IMG/VR virus record: IMGVR_UViG_3300013093_000281 | Span: 1 to 23,697 of that record | Length of the DNA stretch: 23,697 bases | Reading direction: 5' to 3' (one strand) | Origin: a virus | Part shown: positions 6,263-12,291 of the stretch, one piece after another | How positions within the stretch are numbered: position 1 is the first letter of the stretch | How the letters are laid out: every line of letters begins with the position of its first letter | Program-made: the position numbers and the translations under genes | Notes under the pieces: model-generated | What the model was told of the DNA's origin: nothing | Database searches by the model: none | Seen by the model: only the letters and a program-made list of their open reading frames with translations

Positions 6263-6400
6263 TTAGTAATCTTCGTCGGTTGAGTCTTCTTCGTCATCCC
6301 AATCAAAATCGTCGAAATCTTCAAACTGGAATTCTTCCTCGTTGAAGTCTTCTTCGGTGTAATCTTCTTTCGGGTCAGGGTAAGATGATCTAAATCTCAT
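6263..6400 (-). CDS. 45-aa highly acidic protein
   Basis: ATG 6400 lies one nt after the stop of the previous gene, and the frame ends just before a strong terminator. The product has 22 Asp/Glu in 45 residues, concentrated in the C-terminal three quarters (for example EEDFNEEEFQFEDFDDFDWD), with only Arg2, Arg4 and Lys11 basic. Phe, Tyr and Trp are spaced among the acids, as in DNA-mimic proteins or acidic peptides that bind basic partners. No family is recognised. Perfect placement in the operon and non-random composition argue that it is real. A DNA-mimic or nuclease-inhibitor role is only a guess. Confidence 0.75.
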   Translation of the reverse strand: MRFRSSYPDPKEDYTEEDFNEEEFQFEDFDDFDWDDEEDSTDEDY

Positions 6401-6401
6401 G

Positions 6402-6791
6402 TTAGATGATATTTTTGGGAATTTTGTTGGCAAATTTACCGCCTTTCTTTCTCTTTTCTTCCAACTCCTCGATTGCGGTTTGGTGATTCTTGAGATAGGG
6501 AATGAGGATTCCTGTGGCAGCTTTGGGATCCACCAACGCTAGGATCTGTTTGAAGTCACTGTAAGCTCCGGAATTATCTTTCTGAGCAGCTTTGGCTCGT
6601 TTGAGGCACTCTTCCAGAACAGAAACGACTTTGTTTCTCATTCCCTGTAGGGATTGAACACCGCCGACCCCTTCATTGTAAACTTGAACAGTGTCAGGTT
6701 TGGATGCATCAAATTTGTCATCGTTCCAGTTTTGGACTAGAGACTCTTCTATGATTTCCTGACTTTTCTTGTACTCAGTGTATGTTTTCAT
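6402..6791 (-). CDS. Unknown 129-aa protein with capsid-targeting-like N-terminus
   Basis: Not recognised. It begins MKTYTEYKKSQEIIEES, close to the T4 internal-protein leader MKTYQEFIAE. The middle is helical (MRNKVVSVLEECLKRAKAAQ) and the C-terminus is very basic (EEKRKKGGKFANKIPK). It has no membrane segment. It follows the 65-aa gene by two nt and precedes the acidic 45-aa gene by one nt, so the three are probably translated together. The basic protein and the acidic partner next door could interact (inference only). Late expression is expected from the promoters at 7606 and 8424. Confidence 0.8.
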   Translation of the reverse strand: MKTYTEYKKSQEIIEESLVQNWNDDKFDASKPDTVQVYNEGVGGVQSLQGMRNKVVSVLEECLKRAKAAQKDNSGAYSDFKQILALVDPKAATGILIPYLKNHQTAIEELEEKRKKGGKFANKIPKNII

Positions 6792-6793
6792 AG

Positions 6794-6991
6794 TTAAATG
6801 GTGAAAGGTGTTCTCCAGAAAGGATCGTTAAGAGGAGGAGCAGAAGACTTTTTTCGGTTTTCTTCTCGGATCTTTTCGATAGCCTCGATTTCCTTTGTTA
6901 TTCTTTTTGATGAATAGTCGACTTCTCTTAATTTAAAGTTTTCACCATTTTTGAATAGATCTGACAATTTTGCTTTAACTTCCTTTTTCAT
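6794..6991 (-). CDS. Unknown 65-aa basic protein
   Basis: Not recognised. A short, lysine- and glutamate-rich, probably helical protein (KEIEAIEKIREENRKKSS) with a Pro-rich end (SAPPLNDPFWRTPFTI). No signal peptide or membrane segment. It lies 20 nt behind the 81-aa gene and two nt before the 129-aa gene, inside the block that ends at the 6219-6254 terminator. Coding support is mainly from context and from the lack of any competing frame. Confidence 0.7.
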   Translation of the reverse strand: MKKEVKAKLSDLFKNGENFKLREVDYSSKRITKEIEAIEKIREENRKKSSAPPLNDPFWRTPFTI

Positions 6992-7011
6992 ATGAGTGAT
7001 TTAAGTCCAGT

Positions 7012-7257
7012 TCAGGAATTTCTTAGCATGTCCACTAGAACTGTGAATCTGTTAGTCTCGGATCCTTCCTGCCCTTCTTCCGTTTTGAAGTCATAGACTG
7101 CATAGACATCGGGAACTAGAGAGTTAGCATCGATGTAGATCTCCTTGATAGTCAAAGTGCTTCCCTTCTTAGAAGTGTAAGTTTTACCGGCTTCGATCTT
7201 ATCGAAACCAGCTTCAGATTCGTATAGTTTTCCTATCTCCGTTGTGTACTTCTTCAT
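7012..7257 (-). CDS. Unknown 81-aa protein
   Basis: Not recognised. It begins MKKYTTEIGKLYESEAGFDK and then appears beta-rich (TYTSKKGSTLTIKEIYID, then VYAVYDFKT), perhaps a small SH3- or OB-like barrel. Its ATG overlaps the TGA of the upstream acidic protein (ATGA at 7254-7257), so the two are translationally coupled. No catalytic motif is visible. Confidence 0.75.
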   Translation of the reverse strand: MKKYTTEIGKLYESEAGFDKIEAGKTYTSKKGSTLTIKEIYIDANSLVPDVYAVYDFKTEEGQEGSETNRFTVLVDMLRNS

Positions 7258-7595
7258 TCGAAATCGCGATGAGATTTTTTGTATTCTTTGACAGTGTCCT
7301 CAAAGAATTTCTGGATTTTTTCCATCATTTCTCTGTCCTCGTCGTCCAGTTTATGGACGTTCTTTTTCAGATAATGTTTGATGTACTCAGCTGCAGGCTT
7401 AGGCAGAATTGAAGGCTCTTCGTGATCCTCTTCTTTTTCTTTCTTAGGTTCAGGTTTTTCTTCGGGAGCATCTTCTTCTTGAGGTGCAGCTTCTTCTTCA
7501 GGTTCCTTATGCTTCTTAGCTTCATCAAGCTCCAGATCTTCCTGCTCGAAAGCTTCGTTCACAAAGCTATCGAAACCTTTCATGTAGTTTTTCAT
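7254..7595 (-). CDS. Unknown 113-aa acidic, proline-rich protein with capsid-targeting-like N-terminus
   Basis: I start at ATG 7595, because the longer frame (to 7646) runs through the late-type promoter at 7606-7620. The product begins MKNYMKGFDSFVNEAFEQ; FVNE-A resembles the (L/I)xE-A cleavage sites used by T4 prohead protease. A low-complexity Glu/Pro/Lys stretch (roughly residues 30-62, PEEEAAPQEEDAPEEKPEP) links this to a helical C-terminal part (EYIKHYLKKNVHKLDDEDRE). The build is reminiscent of scaffold or internal head proteins. No enzyme motif. First gene after its promoter; coupled to the 81-aa gene. A virion role is inferred. Confidence 0.8.
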   Translation of the reverse strand: MKNYMKGFDSFVNEAFEQEDLELDEAKKHKEPEEEAAPQEEDAPEEKPEPKKEKEEDHEEPSILPKPAAEYIKHYLKKNVHKLDDEDREMMEKIQKFFEDTVKEYKKSHRDFE

Positions 7596-7605
7596 AGTTC
7601 TTTTA

Positions 7606-7620
7606 TTTTTTCTATATAAC
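7606..7620 (-). promoter_or_regulatory. Late-type promoter (GTTATATAGAAAAA) for the acidic protein
   Basis: Minus strand GTTATATAGAAAAAA, ending 10 nt before ATG 7595. One of at least five sites with the same TATATAG plus A-tract core in this window (see 8424, 9474, 19027, 22473). Confidence 0.55.
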
Positions 7621-7642
7621 ACAAAATGACAACCAATCAGAA

Positions 7643-8410
7643 TCAAAGTTGGGACAGAAACATCTTAGCTTCCTTTTCTCTTCTGATTTTCAGACCGGGA
7701 TACTTATGACTTATGCCCGTGGTTTTTATCATTTCTCCGGCTTTCTTGTAGTCTCCATGTTTGACATGCTGTATGAATTCGGAGCCTCTGAACTTTGTTA
7801 TGCCCATGTTGAATGCCATGGAAACTAGAGCATTGTACTGCTCTTGCGTTATCTTTCTTTCAATTCCCTTCTCAGACCACTGATCGAACATTCTCTTGAC
7901 TCCTTCTTCAGCATCTGAGAGATCCTTTTCGAAAAACTTCTTTGCAGTTTCCAGGTCGATGTGCTGACCTCTTTTCAACTTAGTTTTCTTGATGTCCTCT
8001 GCATGTCCCCAGCCAACTGTGAGCTTATTGTCTCCAAGTTTGTAGACTTTCAGCTTTAGCTTTTCCTCGTTTTTTATGTGTTCTATGCCCTCTTTGTCAA
8101 GGCTCAATTTGAGAGGATCCTTGAAAGCAGCCAACTTGTCAATGAATTTGCTATCCACTATTGTGGTAGTTGCAGGATCCTTGATGGAATGTATGATGTT
8201 GTAGACTGTGGTAGAAGATGCAAGAACTAGAAGTGAGGTTACTAGGCGAGTCAGAACTTTCTTCTTGCTCTCCAGTGGTAAAGTTTTGATCTTGTCAATG
8301 ACTTTAACACACTTAGCTCTGAGAGATTCTGTGTCAATCCCTTCTTGGATCGCAAAGAGAGAATCAACATATTCGAGAATTACATGTTCTTCGAAATTCA
8401 AAATTTCCAT
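7643..8410 (-). CDS. T4-type lysozyme (GH24 endolysin) with N-terminal extension
   Basis: A muramidase cutting the peptidoglycan glycan strand, 255 residues against 164 for T4 lysozyme. The catalytic domain begins near residue 103: IKNEEKLKLKVYKLGD then KLTVGWGH (130-136) aligns with the T4 catalytic stretch, giving Glu116 and Thr131 as equivalents of Glu11 and Thr26. The Asp20 position appears to be Leu125, with Asp127 two residues on. ALVSMAFNMG and YPGLKIRREKE are family landmarks. The first 100 residues are extra and hold a hydrophobic helix (about 52-73, VLTRLVTSLLVLASSTTVY), perhaps a membrane anchor or signal-arrest segment. Late-type promoter at 8424-8440. It could be the lysis enzyme or a virion-associated lysozyme. 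Confidence 0.93.
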   Translation of the reverse strand: MEILNFEEHVILEYVDSLFAIQEGIDTESLRAKCVKVIDKIKTLPLESKKKVLTRLVTSLLVLASSTTVYNIIHSIKDPATTTIVDSKFIDKLAAFKDPLKLSLDKEGIEHIKNEEKLKLKVYKLGDNKLTVGWGHAEDIKKTKLKRGQHIDLETAKKFFEKDLSDAEEGVKRMFDQWSEKGIERKITQEQYNALVSMAFNMGITKFRGSEFIQHVKHGDYKKAGEMIKTTGISHKYPGLKIRREKEAKMFLSQL

Positions 8411-8423
8411 GCAGAAGGAAAGG

Positions 8424-8440
8424 GATTTTGACTATATATC
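8424..8440 (-). promoter_or_regulatory. Late-type promoter (GATATATAGTCAAAA) for lysozyme
   Basis: Minus strand GATATATAGTCAAAATC. Its GAT ATA TAG also forms the last codons and the stop of the upstream gene, as at 19033. It lies 13 nt before lysozyme ATG 8410. Confidence 0.5.
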
Positions 8441-8641
8441 TTCCTCGACAATATTATAGCCATCCCTTTTGAAATGGGATAACCACATGGGAACATCTCT
8501 GACGGTGATCATACTTTCATGAAGAACTTTACGGTCTTTCTTGGCACGCTGAAAAACATCGTAAAACCAATTGTCAGAATCTTTCTGGATGATCTCTGTG
8601 AGTTTCGGAGAGCGAGGTTTGGTCACTGTGAATTTTTTCAT
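8432..8641 (-). CDS. Unknown 69-aa protein, probably leaderless
   Basis: Not recognised. It begins MKKFTVTKPRSPKLTEIIQK, a basic N-terminal segment, followed by WFYDVFQRAKKDRKV and VPMWLSHFKRDGYNIVEEDI. I use ATG 8641; the upstream TTG at 8647 lies inside the promoter box. The TATATTTG box ends at 8645, only three nt before ATG, so transcription should begin at or within the start codon. It seems to be a small early protein with its own promoter in the middle of late genes, a common pattern for host-takeover genes. Its stop is part of the lysozyme promoter. Confidence 0.75.
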   Translation of the reverse strand: MKKFTVTKPRSPKLTEIIQKDSDNWFYDVFQRAKKDRKVLHESMITVRDVPMWLSHFKRDGYNIVEEDI

Positions 8642-8644
8642 AGA

Positions 8645-8671
8645 CAAATATAAACAAAAAATCTCTAAGAA
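8645..8671 (-). promoter_or_regulatory. Bacteroidota-type promoter for the 69-aa gene
   Basis: Minus strand: perfect TATATTTG at 8652-8645 with the same preceding TTTTGTT as at 6195; the upstream element is TTC (8669-8671), weaker than the usual TTG, at a 16-nt spacing. Confidence 0.6.
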
Positions 8672-8690
8672 AAAAATCTAAGCATTAAAA

Positions 8691-9440
8691 TTACTGTTTG
8701 AGTAAGAATCTGATAGCATTCTCCAAGAGCTTGGATTGCGTCAGAGTTTTCTCTATGTGAGGGCTAGTAGCAATCACGTGTCCCTTTCCCTTCTTGACAT
8801 AGATAGCAGCGATGGAACCCTTCACAAAATCTTCGACTCCTTGGTTAGCATGTGGAATCTCTTCATCAAAGATCATCAGGGTTTTGAAACCCTTTTCAGG
8901 AGTGGGAAGGACTACAGGTCCTCCGTGCCAGTAAAGTTTCACAGTGTCTCTAACGGTTCCGAATACTTTTTTACCTTCTGTCGTGAGTCCAAAGTCAGAG
9001 TAGACTGGTTCGGCAGGTAGATCGTCTCCATAGTCATAGGGATTAACTGGAAGAACTCCAAGAGCATGAAGTTCGGCGGGTTGGTTATCATCCGTGATTT
9101 TCAGATGCTCTCCGGTGGAGAGAAGAAAAAAGCCTGCACAAACAGCTAAAACTTTTCCACCCTCTGCTATCCACTTTTCCAGATCTTTCTTTCCCTGATG
9201 AGTCATGCTGATGCTCTGCTTGAGAGAGCTTCCTCCTGGAATGACTACTAAATCCATCTCAGAGAAATTATCGTAGAGAAAAGTCTCAGACGTGAATTCA
9301 GTAGGCTCCAAGTGGAAATAATTTCTGAAGAATACGCTCCATGTCTGAATAGTAGTAACCGTGACTCCGGAATCAAAGTAGATTCCAATTTTGAGATTAG
9401 AATCCTTATCAAAGTCTCCGAAAGATTTTATCAGTTTCAT
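8691..9440 (-). CDS. Class I glutamine amidotransferase-like protein, BPL_N type
   Basis: 249 residues. After a short leader (MKLIKSFGDFDKDSN), the core IGIYFDSGVTVTTIQTW begins a DJ-1/PfpI/glutamine-amidotransferase fold. MDLVVIPGG (62-70) and the nucleophile elbow AVCAGFFLLS (Cys101) are clear, and YWHGGPVV later matches the GGP signature of the 'biotin-protein ligase N-terminal' (BPL_N) family. A catalytic His is plausible near the SPHIE motif close to the C-terminus. Family members outside the fused yeast ligase have unknown activity. It stands alone behind a late-type promoter and hairpin leader, and its N-terminus resembles the other late proteins, so it may be packaged (inference). Enzyme family likely; substrate unknown. 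Confidence 0.8.
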   Translation of the reverse strand: MKLIKSFGDFDKDSNLKIGIYFDSGVTVTTIQTWSVFFRNYFHLEPTEFTSETFLYDNFSEMDLVVIPGGSSLKQSISMTHQGKKDLEKWIAEGGKVLAVCAGFFLLSTGEHLKITDDNQPAELHALGVLPVNPYDYGDDLPAEPVYSDFGLTTEGKKVFGTVRDTVKLYWHGGPVVLPTPEKGFKTLMIFDEEIPHANQGVEDFVKGSIAAIYVKKGKGHVIATSPHIEKTLTQSKLLENAIRFLLKQ

Positions 9441-9457
9441 GCGCTGCTTGGGGTTGA

Positions 9458-9488
9458 GATGACGAGTGTCATCGTTTTTCTATATATC
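9458..9488 (-). promoter_or_regulatory. Late-type promoter with an immediate leader hairpin
   Basis: Minus strand GATATATAGAAAAAC (9488-9474) is followed directly by GATGAC-ACTC-GTCATC (9473-9458), a perfect 6-bp stem with a 4-nt loop. The pair lies 17 nt before ATG 9440. A hairpin at the very 5' end of the transcript could protect it from decay. Confidence 0.55.
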
Positions 9489-9502
9489 CTCGTTTTAGCA
9501 CA

Positions 9503-9531
9503 ACAAAGGGAGCTTCTGAAGCTCCCTTTGT
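9503..9531 (-). terminator. Strong hairpin terminator after nrdA
   Basis: ACAAAGGGAGCTTC (9503-9516) and GAAGCTCCCTTTGT (9518-9531) are exact reverse complements, a 14-bp arm pair around one base. It starts eight nt after the nrdA stop. The T-rich tail on either strand is short, so it may act mostly as a 3' stabilising hairpin. Confidence 0.8.
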
Positions 9532-9538
9532 TTCATTC

Positions 9539-11278
9539 TTAGGATCCGCAGGCTAGACAATCTTCAGGATTGTCCAAGCTACAGGATACTGCATCCATCA
9601 CAGAGTATTCTTCAACGAGAACTTGAGGTTTCTGAACTGAGCTGAGATCCACTCCCAGGCCTGCCAGAGCTTCGGTAGCAGCTTTGGTTCTCAAGTAGTA
9701 CATTCCAGTCTTAAGACCCTTTTTCCAAGCGTGGAAGTGTGCAGCTGTTAATTTAGCAGCATTGACTCCTTCGATGAAGAGGTTCAAGCTTTGAGACTGG
9801 TCGATGAAAGCTCCACGATCAGCCGACATGTCTATGAGATCTCTCTGTTTGAGTTCCCATACAGTCATGTAGAGCTGTTTGATATCAGTGGGTATCTCCA
9901 TGATGCTCTGCACGGAACCCTTAGCGGAGATCAGTCTCAATCTCATCTCCTCTGACCAGAGATTTCTGTTGATCAGATCTTCCACTAGATGCTTGTTGAC
10001 TAGTGTGTATTCTCCAGCCAGTGTTCTTCTCTTGTAGAGATTGGTGGTGAAGGGTTCGAAAGCTTCATTGTTTCCAAGAATCTGTGCAGTCGAAGCTGTT
10101 GGCATCGGCGCTACAAGAAGCGAATTTCTCACGCCATGCTTAGCAATCTTCTCTCTTAGAGATTTCCAATCCCATCTTTCAGAAGGAGATTCATCCCACA
10201 TATCGAACTGTAGGATACCCTTGGAGATTGGAGATCCCTTGTAAGTTTCGTAAGTACCTTCTTTCACTGCTATGTCGCAAGAGGCGCTCAATGCTGCATA
10301 GTAGATAGTTTCAAAGATGTCCCTGTTGAGTTTCTTTGCTTCCGGTGAGGTGAAGGGTAGTCCCAGTATAGCAAACGTGTCAGCCAATCCCTGGATTCCC
10401 AAACCCACTGGTCTGTGTCTCATGTTGGATTTTCTAGCTTCCTTCACTGGATAGTAGTTGACATCTATGACTTTGTTCAAGTTCTTAGTAGCCTGGTATG
10501 TGACTTCGTAGAGCTTGTTAAAGTCGAAACTTCTCTTTGTCTTATCGTTGCTCTTTCTATTTGGAGGATAAGTGATGTACTTAGGAAGAGCTAATGAAGC
10601 TAAGTTGCATACAGCTATCTCATCCGGAGAAGTGAACTCCATGATCTCCGTGCATAGATTGCTACCTTTCAGAGTTCCCAGATTTTTCTGGTTGTTCTTT
10701 CTGTTAGCGCTGTCCTTGTAGAGCATGTAGGGTGTTCCAGTCTCAATCTGAGACTCCACAATTTTTTCCCAAAGTTCTCTAGCTCTAACCGTCTTTCTAC
10801 CTCTTCCCTCTTTTTCGTACTTTTCGTAGAGTTTTTCAAATTCCTCTCCGTAACATTCTTCCATACCAGGTGCTTCATCCGGAGAGAAGAGTGTCCAGTC
10901 TCTATCTTCCTCCACTCTTCTCATGAAGAGATCCGAGATCCAGAGTGCCAGGAAAAGATCTCTAGCTCTAAGCTCCTCCTTGCCGTGATTCTTTCTGAGA
11001 TCGATGAAATCGAAAATGTCTGCGTGCCATGGTTCCAAGTAGATAGCGATCGAACCCTTTCTCTTGCCACCACCATTATGAACATATCCGACATTAGAAA
11101 GATGATAATTTTCGTTTAAAGAAATTTTCAAATCGAAAACTTTTAAATTTTCCACCTTCTCAACTTCTATTTCTTCAATTTCGGAAAAAAAAGAGTGTTT
11201 TTTATCAATTCCGAGATCGATGAGCGGGCTTTCGACGTAAGGAATATTAAAATCTTCCATATCTAATTTTTTATTCAT
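9539..11278 (-). CDS. nrdA: Split intein C-half fused to class Ia ribonucleotide reductase large subunit, C-terminal part
   Basis: Residues 1-68 are the intein C-half: block [19 protein letters not shown] and block G YVHN, ending at Asn68. The extein starts [17 protein letters not shown] and covers the last 511 residues of the reductase: NLCTE (Cys209 and Glu211, equivalents of E. coli Cys439 and Glu441), Cys224 (the Cys462 partner), [18 protein letters not shown], and the C-terminal shuttle CLAC (Cys574, Cys577). Joined to the N-part this makes 799 residues, a normal NrdA length. The +1 residue after Asn68 is Gly, not Cys, Ser or Thr, so ordinary splicing should fail; the DNA reads CAT AAT GGT GGT GGC. 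ATG 11278 overlaps the endonuclease stop by eight nt. Confidence 0.95.
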   Translation of the reverse strand: MNKKLDMEDFNIPYVESPLIDLGIDKKHSFFSEIEEIEVEKVENLKVFDLKISLNENYHLSNVGYVHNGGGKRKGSIAIYLEPWHADIFDFIDLRKNHGKEELRARDLFLALWISDLFMRRVEEDRDWTLFSPDEAPGMEECYGEEFEKLYEKYEKEGRGRKTVRARELWEKIVESQIETGTPYMLYKDSANRKNNQKNLGTLKGSNLCTEIMEFTSPDEIAVCNLASLALPKYITYPPNRKSNDKTKRSFDFNKLYEVTYQATKNLNKVIDVNYYPVKEARKSNMRHRPVGLGIQGLADTFAILGLPFTSPEAKKLNRDIFETIYYAALSASCDIAVKEGTYETYKGSPISKGILQFDMWDESPSERWDWKSLREKIAKHGVRNSLLVAPMPTASTAQILGNNEAFEPFTTNLYKRRTLAGEYTLVNKHLVEDLINRNLWSEEMRLRLISAKGSVQSIMEIPTDIKQLYMTVWELKQRDLIDMSADRGAFIDQSQSLNLFIEGVNAAKLTAAHFHAWKKGLKTGMYYLRTKAATEALAGLGVDLSSVQKPQVLVEEYSVMDAVSCSLDNPEDCLACGS

Positions 11279-12248
11279 ATTTCATAATTATTTTTTCAGT
11301 TTTTCCATCGGTTCTGAAAATCCAGAACATAAAATTAATCTTTTGTTTTATGACAGCAAAAGATTTTAACAGACTGGTATTTTCATAATCTTCTATCATG
11401 CCTCTTTTGTTAAAAGTCCAATCGCTCTTTACTTCGACAATTAAATTCTCGGATTTAATGTAAATATCCGGCAAGTATTTTCTGATTTTTCCATCAGCGG
11501 TCTTGTAAGAAATAGTTCCTATGTGCTTTCTTATTTCAAAATCATCTATCAATAAGTCATCTTCTTTATATAAAGTTAAAAGTTCTTTTAAGACTAAATT
11601 CTCAAATCCTTGTGTTTTGATGACTAGACCGGATGGTAATGTGAAAGGTTTTCTTTTTCCGCTACAGTTCCATAAAATATGATAGCATTGTTTATCTCCA
11701 CAAGAATTACAAAAATTACCTCTAACATCTTGAAGTTTGACTTGTTTTCCACATCTACATCTAGGAATCTCAGAGATTCCATGTTTCAATGCATAAATCC
11801 TATGTCTAAGAGAAGGATTTAAATCATCTAAAAATGATGTCTTTTTTTCCAGCTCTTTTATAATTTCTTCAAATCTATCATGACATTGTATGAGTTGAGA
11901 TATTTTTCCAGCATCATCTTCAATGCCAGAAAATTTTTCGAAAATTTTCTCTATGTATTTCTTTGAGTCAAATTTGTAATAGTTAAGTTTAAGTTCATTC
12001 ACATCTTCCAGAAAATTGACTGAAATGCCCTTGGAAAAACCTCTGAATATCTGTTTTTTTCCGTTTTGTACTAACGGAAGCTTTTTATATCTAAAATAGT
12101 AACATTTTTCAAAAAAAGAGAAAAATTCAAACTCATTTTGTTTAGCATAGTCCATGATTTTCTCATAAATCTCTGGGTTATGTTTTTTGACATAAAATGC
12201 CTTTTTATTATTTCCAGCTTTATCATTTACCCATATATCTTCTGTCAT
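11271..12248 (-). CDS. PD-(D/E)xK / Vsr-like homing endonuclease in the split intein
   Basis: A 325-residue free-standing endonuclease. N-terminal half: possible DNA-recognition region ([19 protein letters not shown]) and a zinc-ribbon-like cluster C164, C166, C180, C183. C-terminal half: nuclease with [13 protein letters not shown] (Glu216), RKYLPDIYI (Asp261) and [11 protein letters not shown] (Glu272, Lys274), the E...PD...ExK order seen in Vsr-like endonucleases. Endonucleases of that type occur between halves of split inteins. It would cut nrdA lacking the insertion. Unlike its neighbours it has a strong Shine-Dalgarno sequence (AGGAGG, six nt before ATG) buried in a 14-bp hairpin (12248-12291). 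AT-rich, consistent with recent transfer. The exact catalytic set needs a family alignment. Confidence 0.85.
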   Translation of the reverse strand: MTEDIWVNDKAGNNKKAFYVKKHNPEIYEKIMDYAKQNEFEFFSFFEKCYYFRYKKLPLVQNGKKQIFRGFSKGISVNFLEDVNELKLNYYKFDSKKYIEKIFEKFSGIEDDAGKISQLIQCHDRFEEIIKELEKKTSFLDDLNPSLRHRIYALKHGISEIPRCRCGKQVKLQDVRGNFCNSCGDKQCYHILWNCSGKRKPFTLPSGLVIKTQGFENLVLKELLTLYKEDDLLIDDFEIRKHIGTISYKTADGKIRKYLPDIYIKSENLIVEVKSDWTFNKRGMIEDYENTSLLKSFAVIKQKINFMFWIFRTDGKTEKIIMKYE

Positions 12249-12291
12249 TTTCTTCCTCCTTTTTCTTTTATATATTCAAGGAGGAAGAAAA
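12248..12291 (-). promoter_or_regulatory. Translation-control hairpin hiding a Shine-Dalgarno, with late-promoter-like loop
   Basis: TTTTCTTCCTCCTT (minus 12291-12278) pairs perfectly over 14 bp with AAGGAGGAAGAAAA (12261-12248). The right arm holds AAGGAGG and the A of the endonuclease ATG. The 16-nt loop GAATATATAAAAGAAA contains the nrdA-N stop TAA (12270-12268) and a TATATAAAAG box. Read-through mRNA would mask the start; a transcript starting from the loop would expose it. Confidence 0.8.

Noticed and set aside
9458-9531. Attachment site or insertion-sequence end suggested by the two palindromes
   Set aside because: The arms are better explained as a 5' leader hairpin and an nrdA 3' hairpin; there is no integrase, transposase or target duplication.
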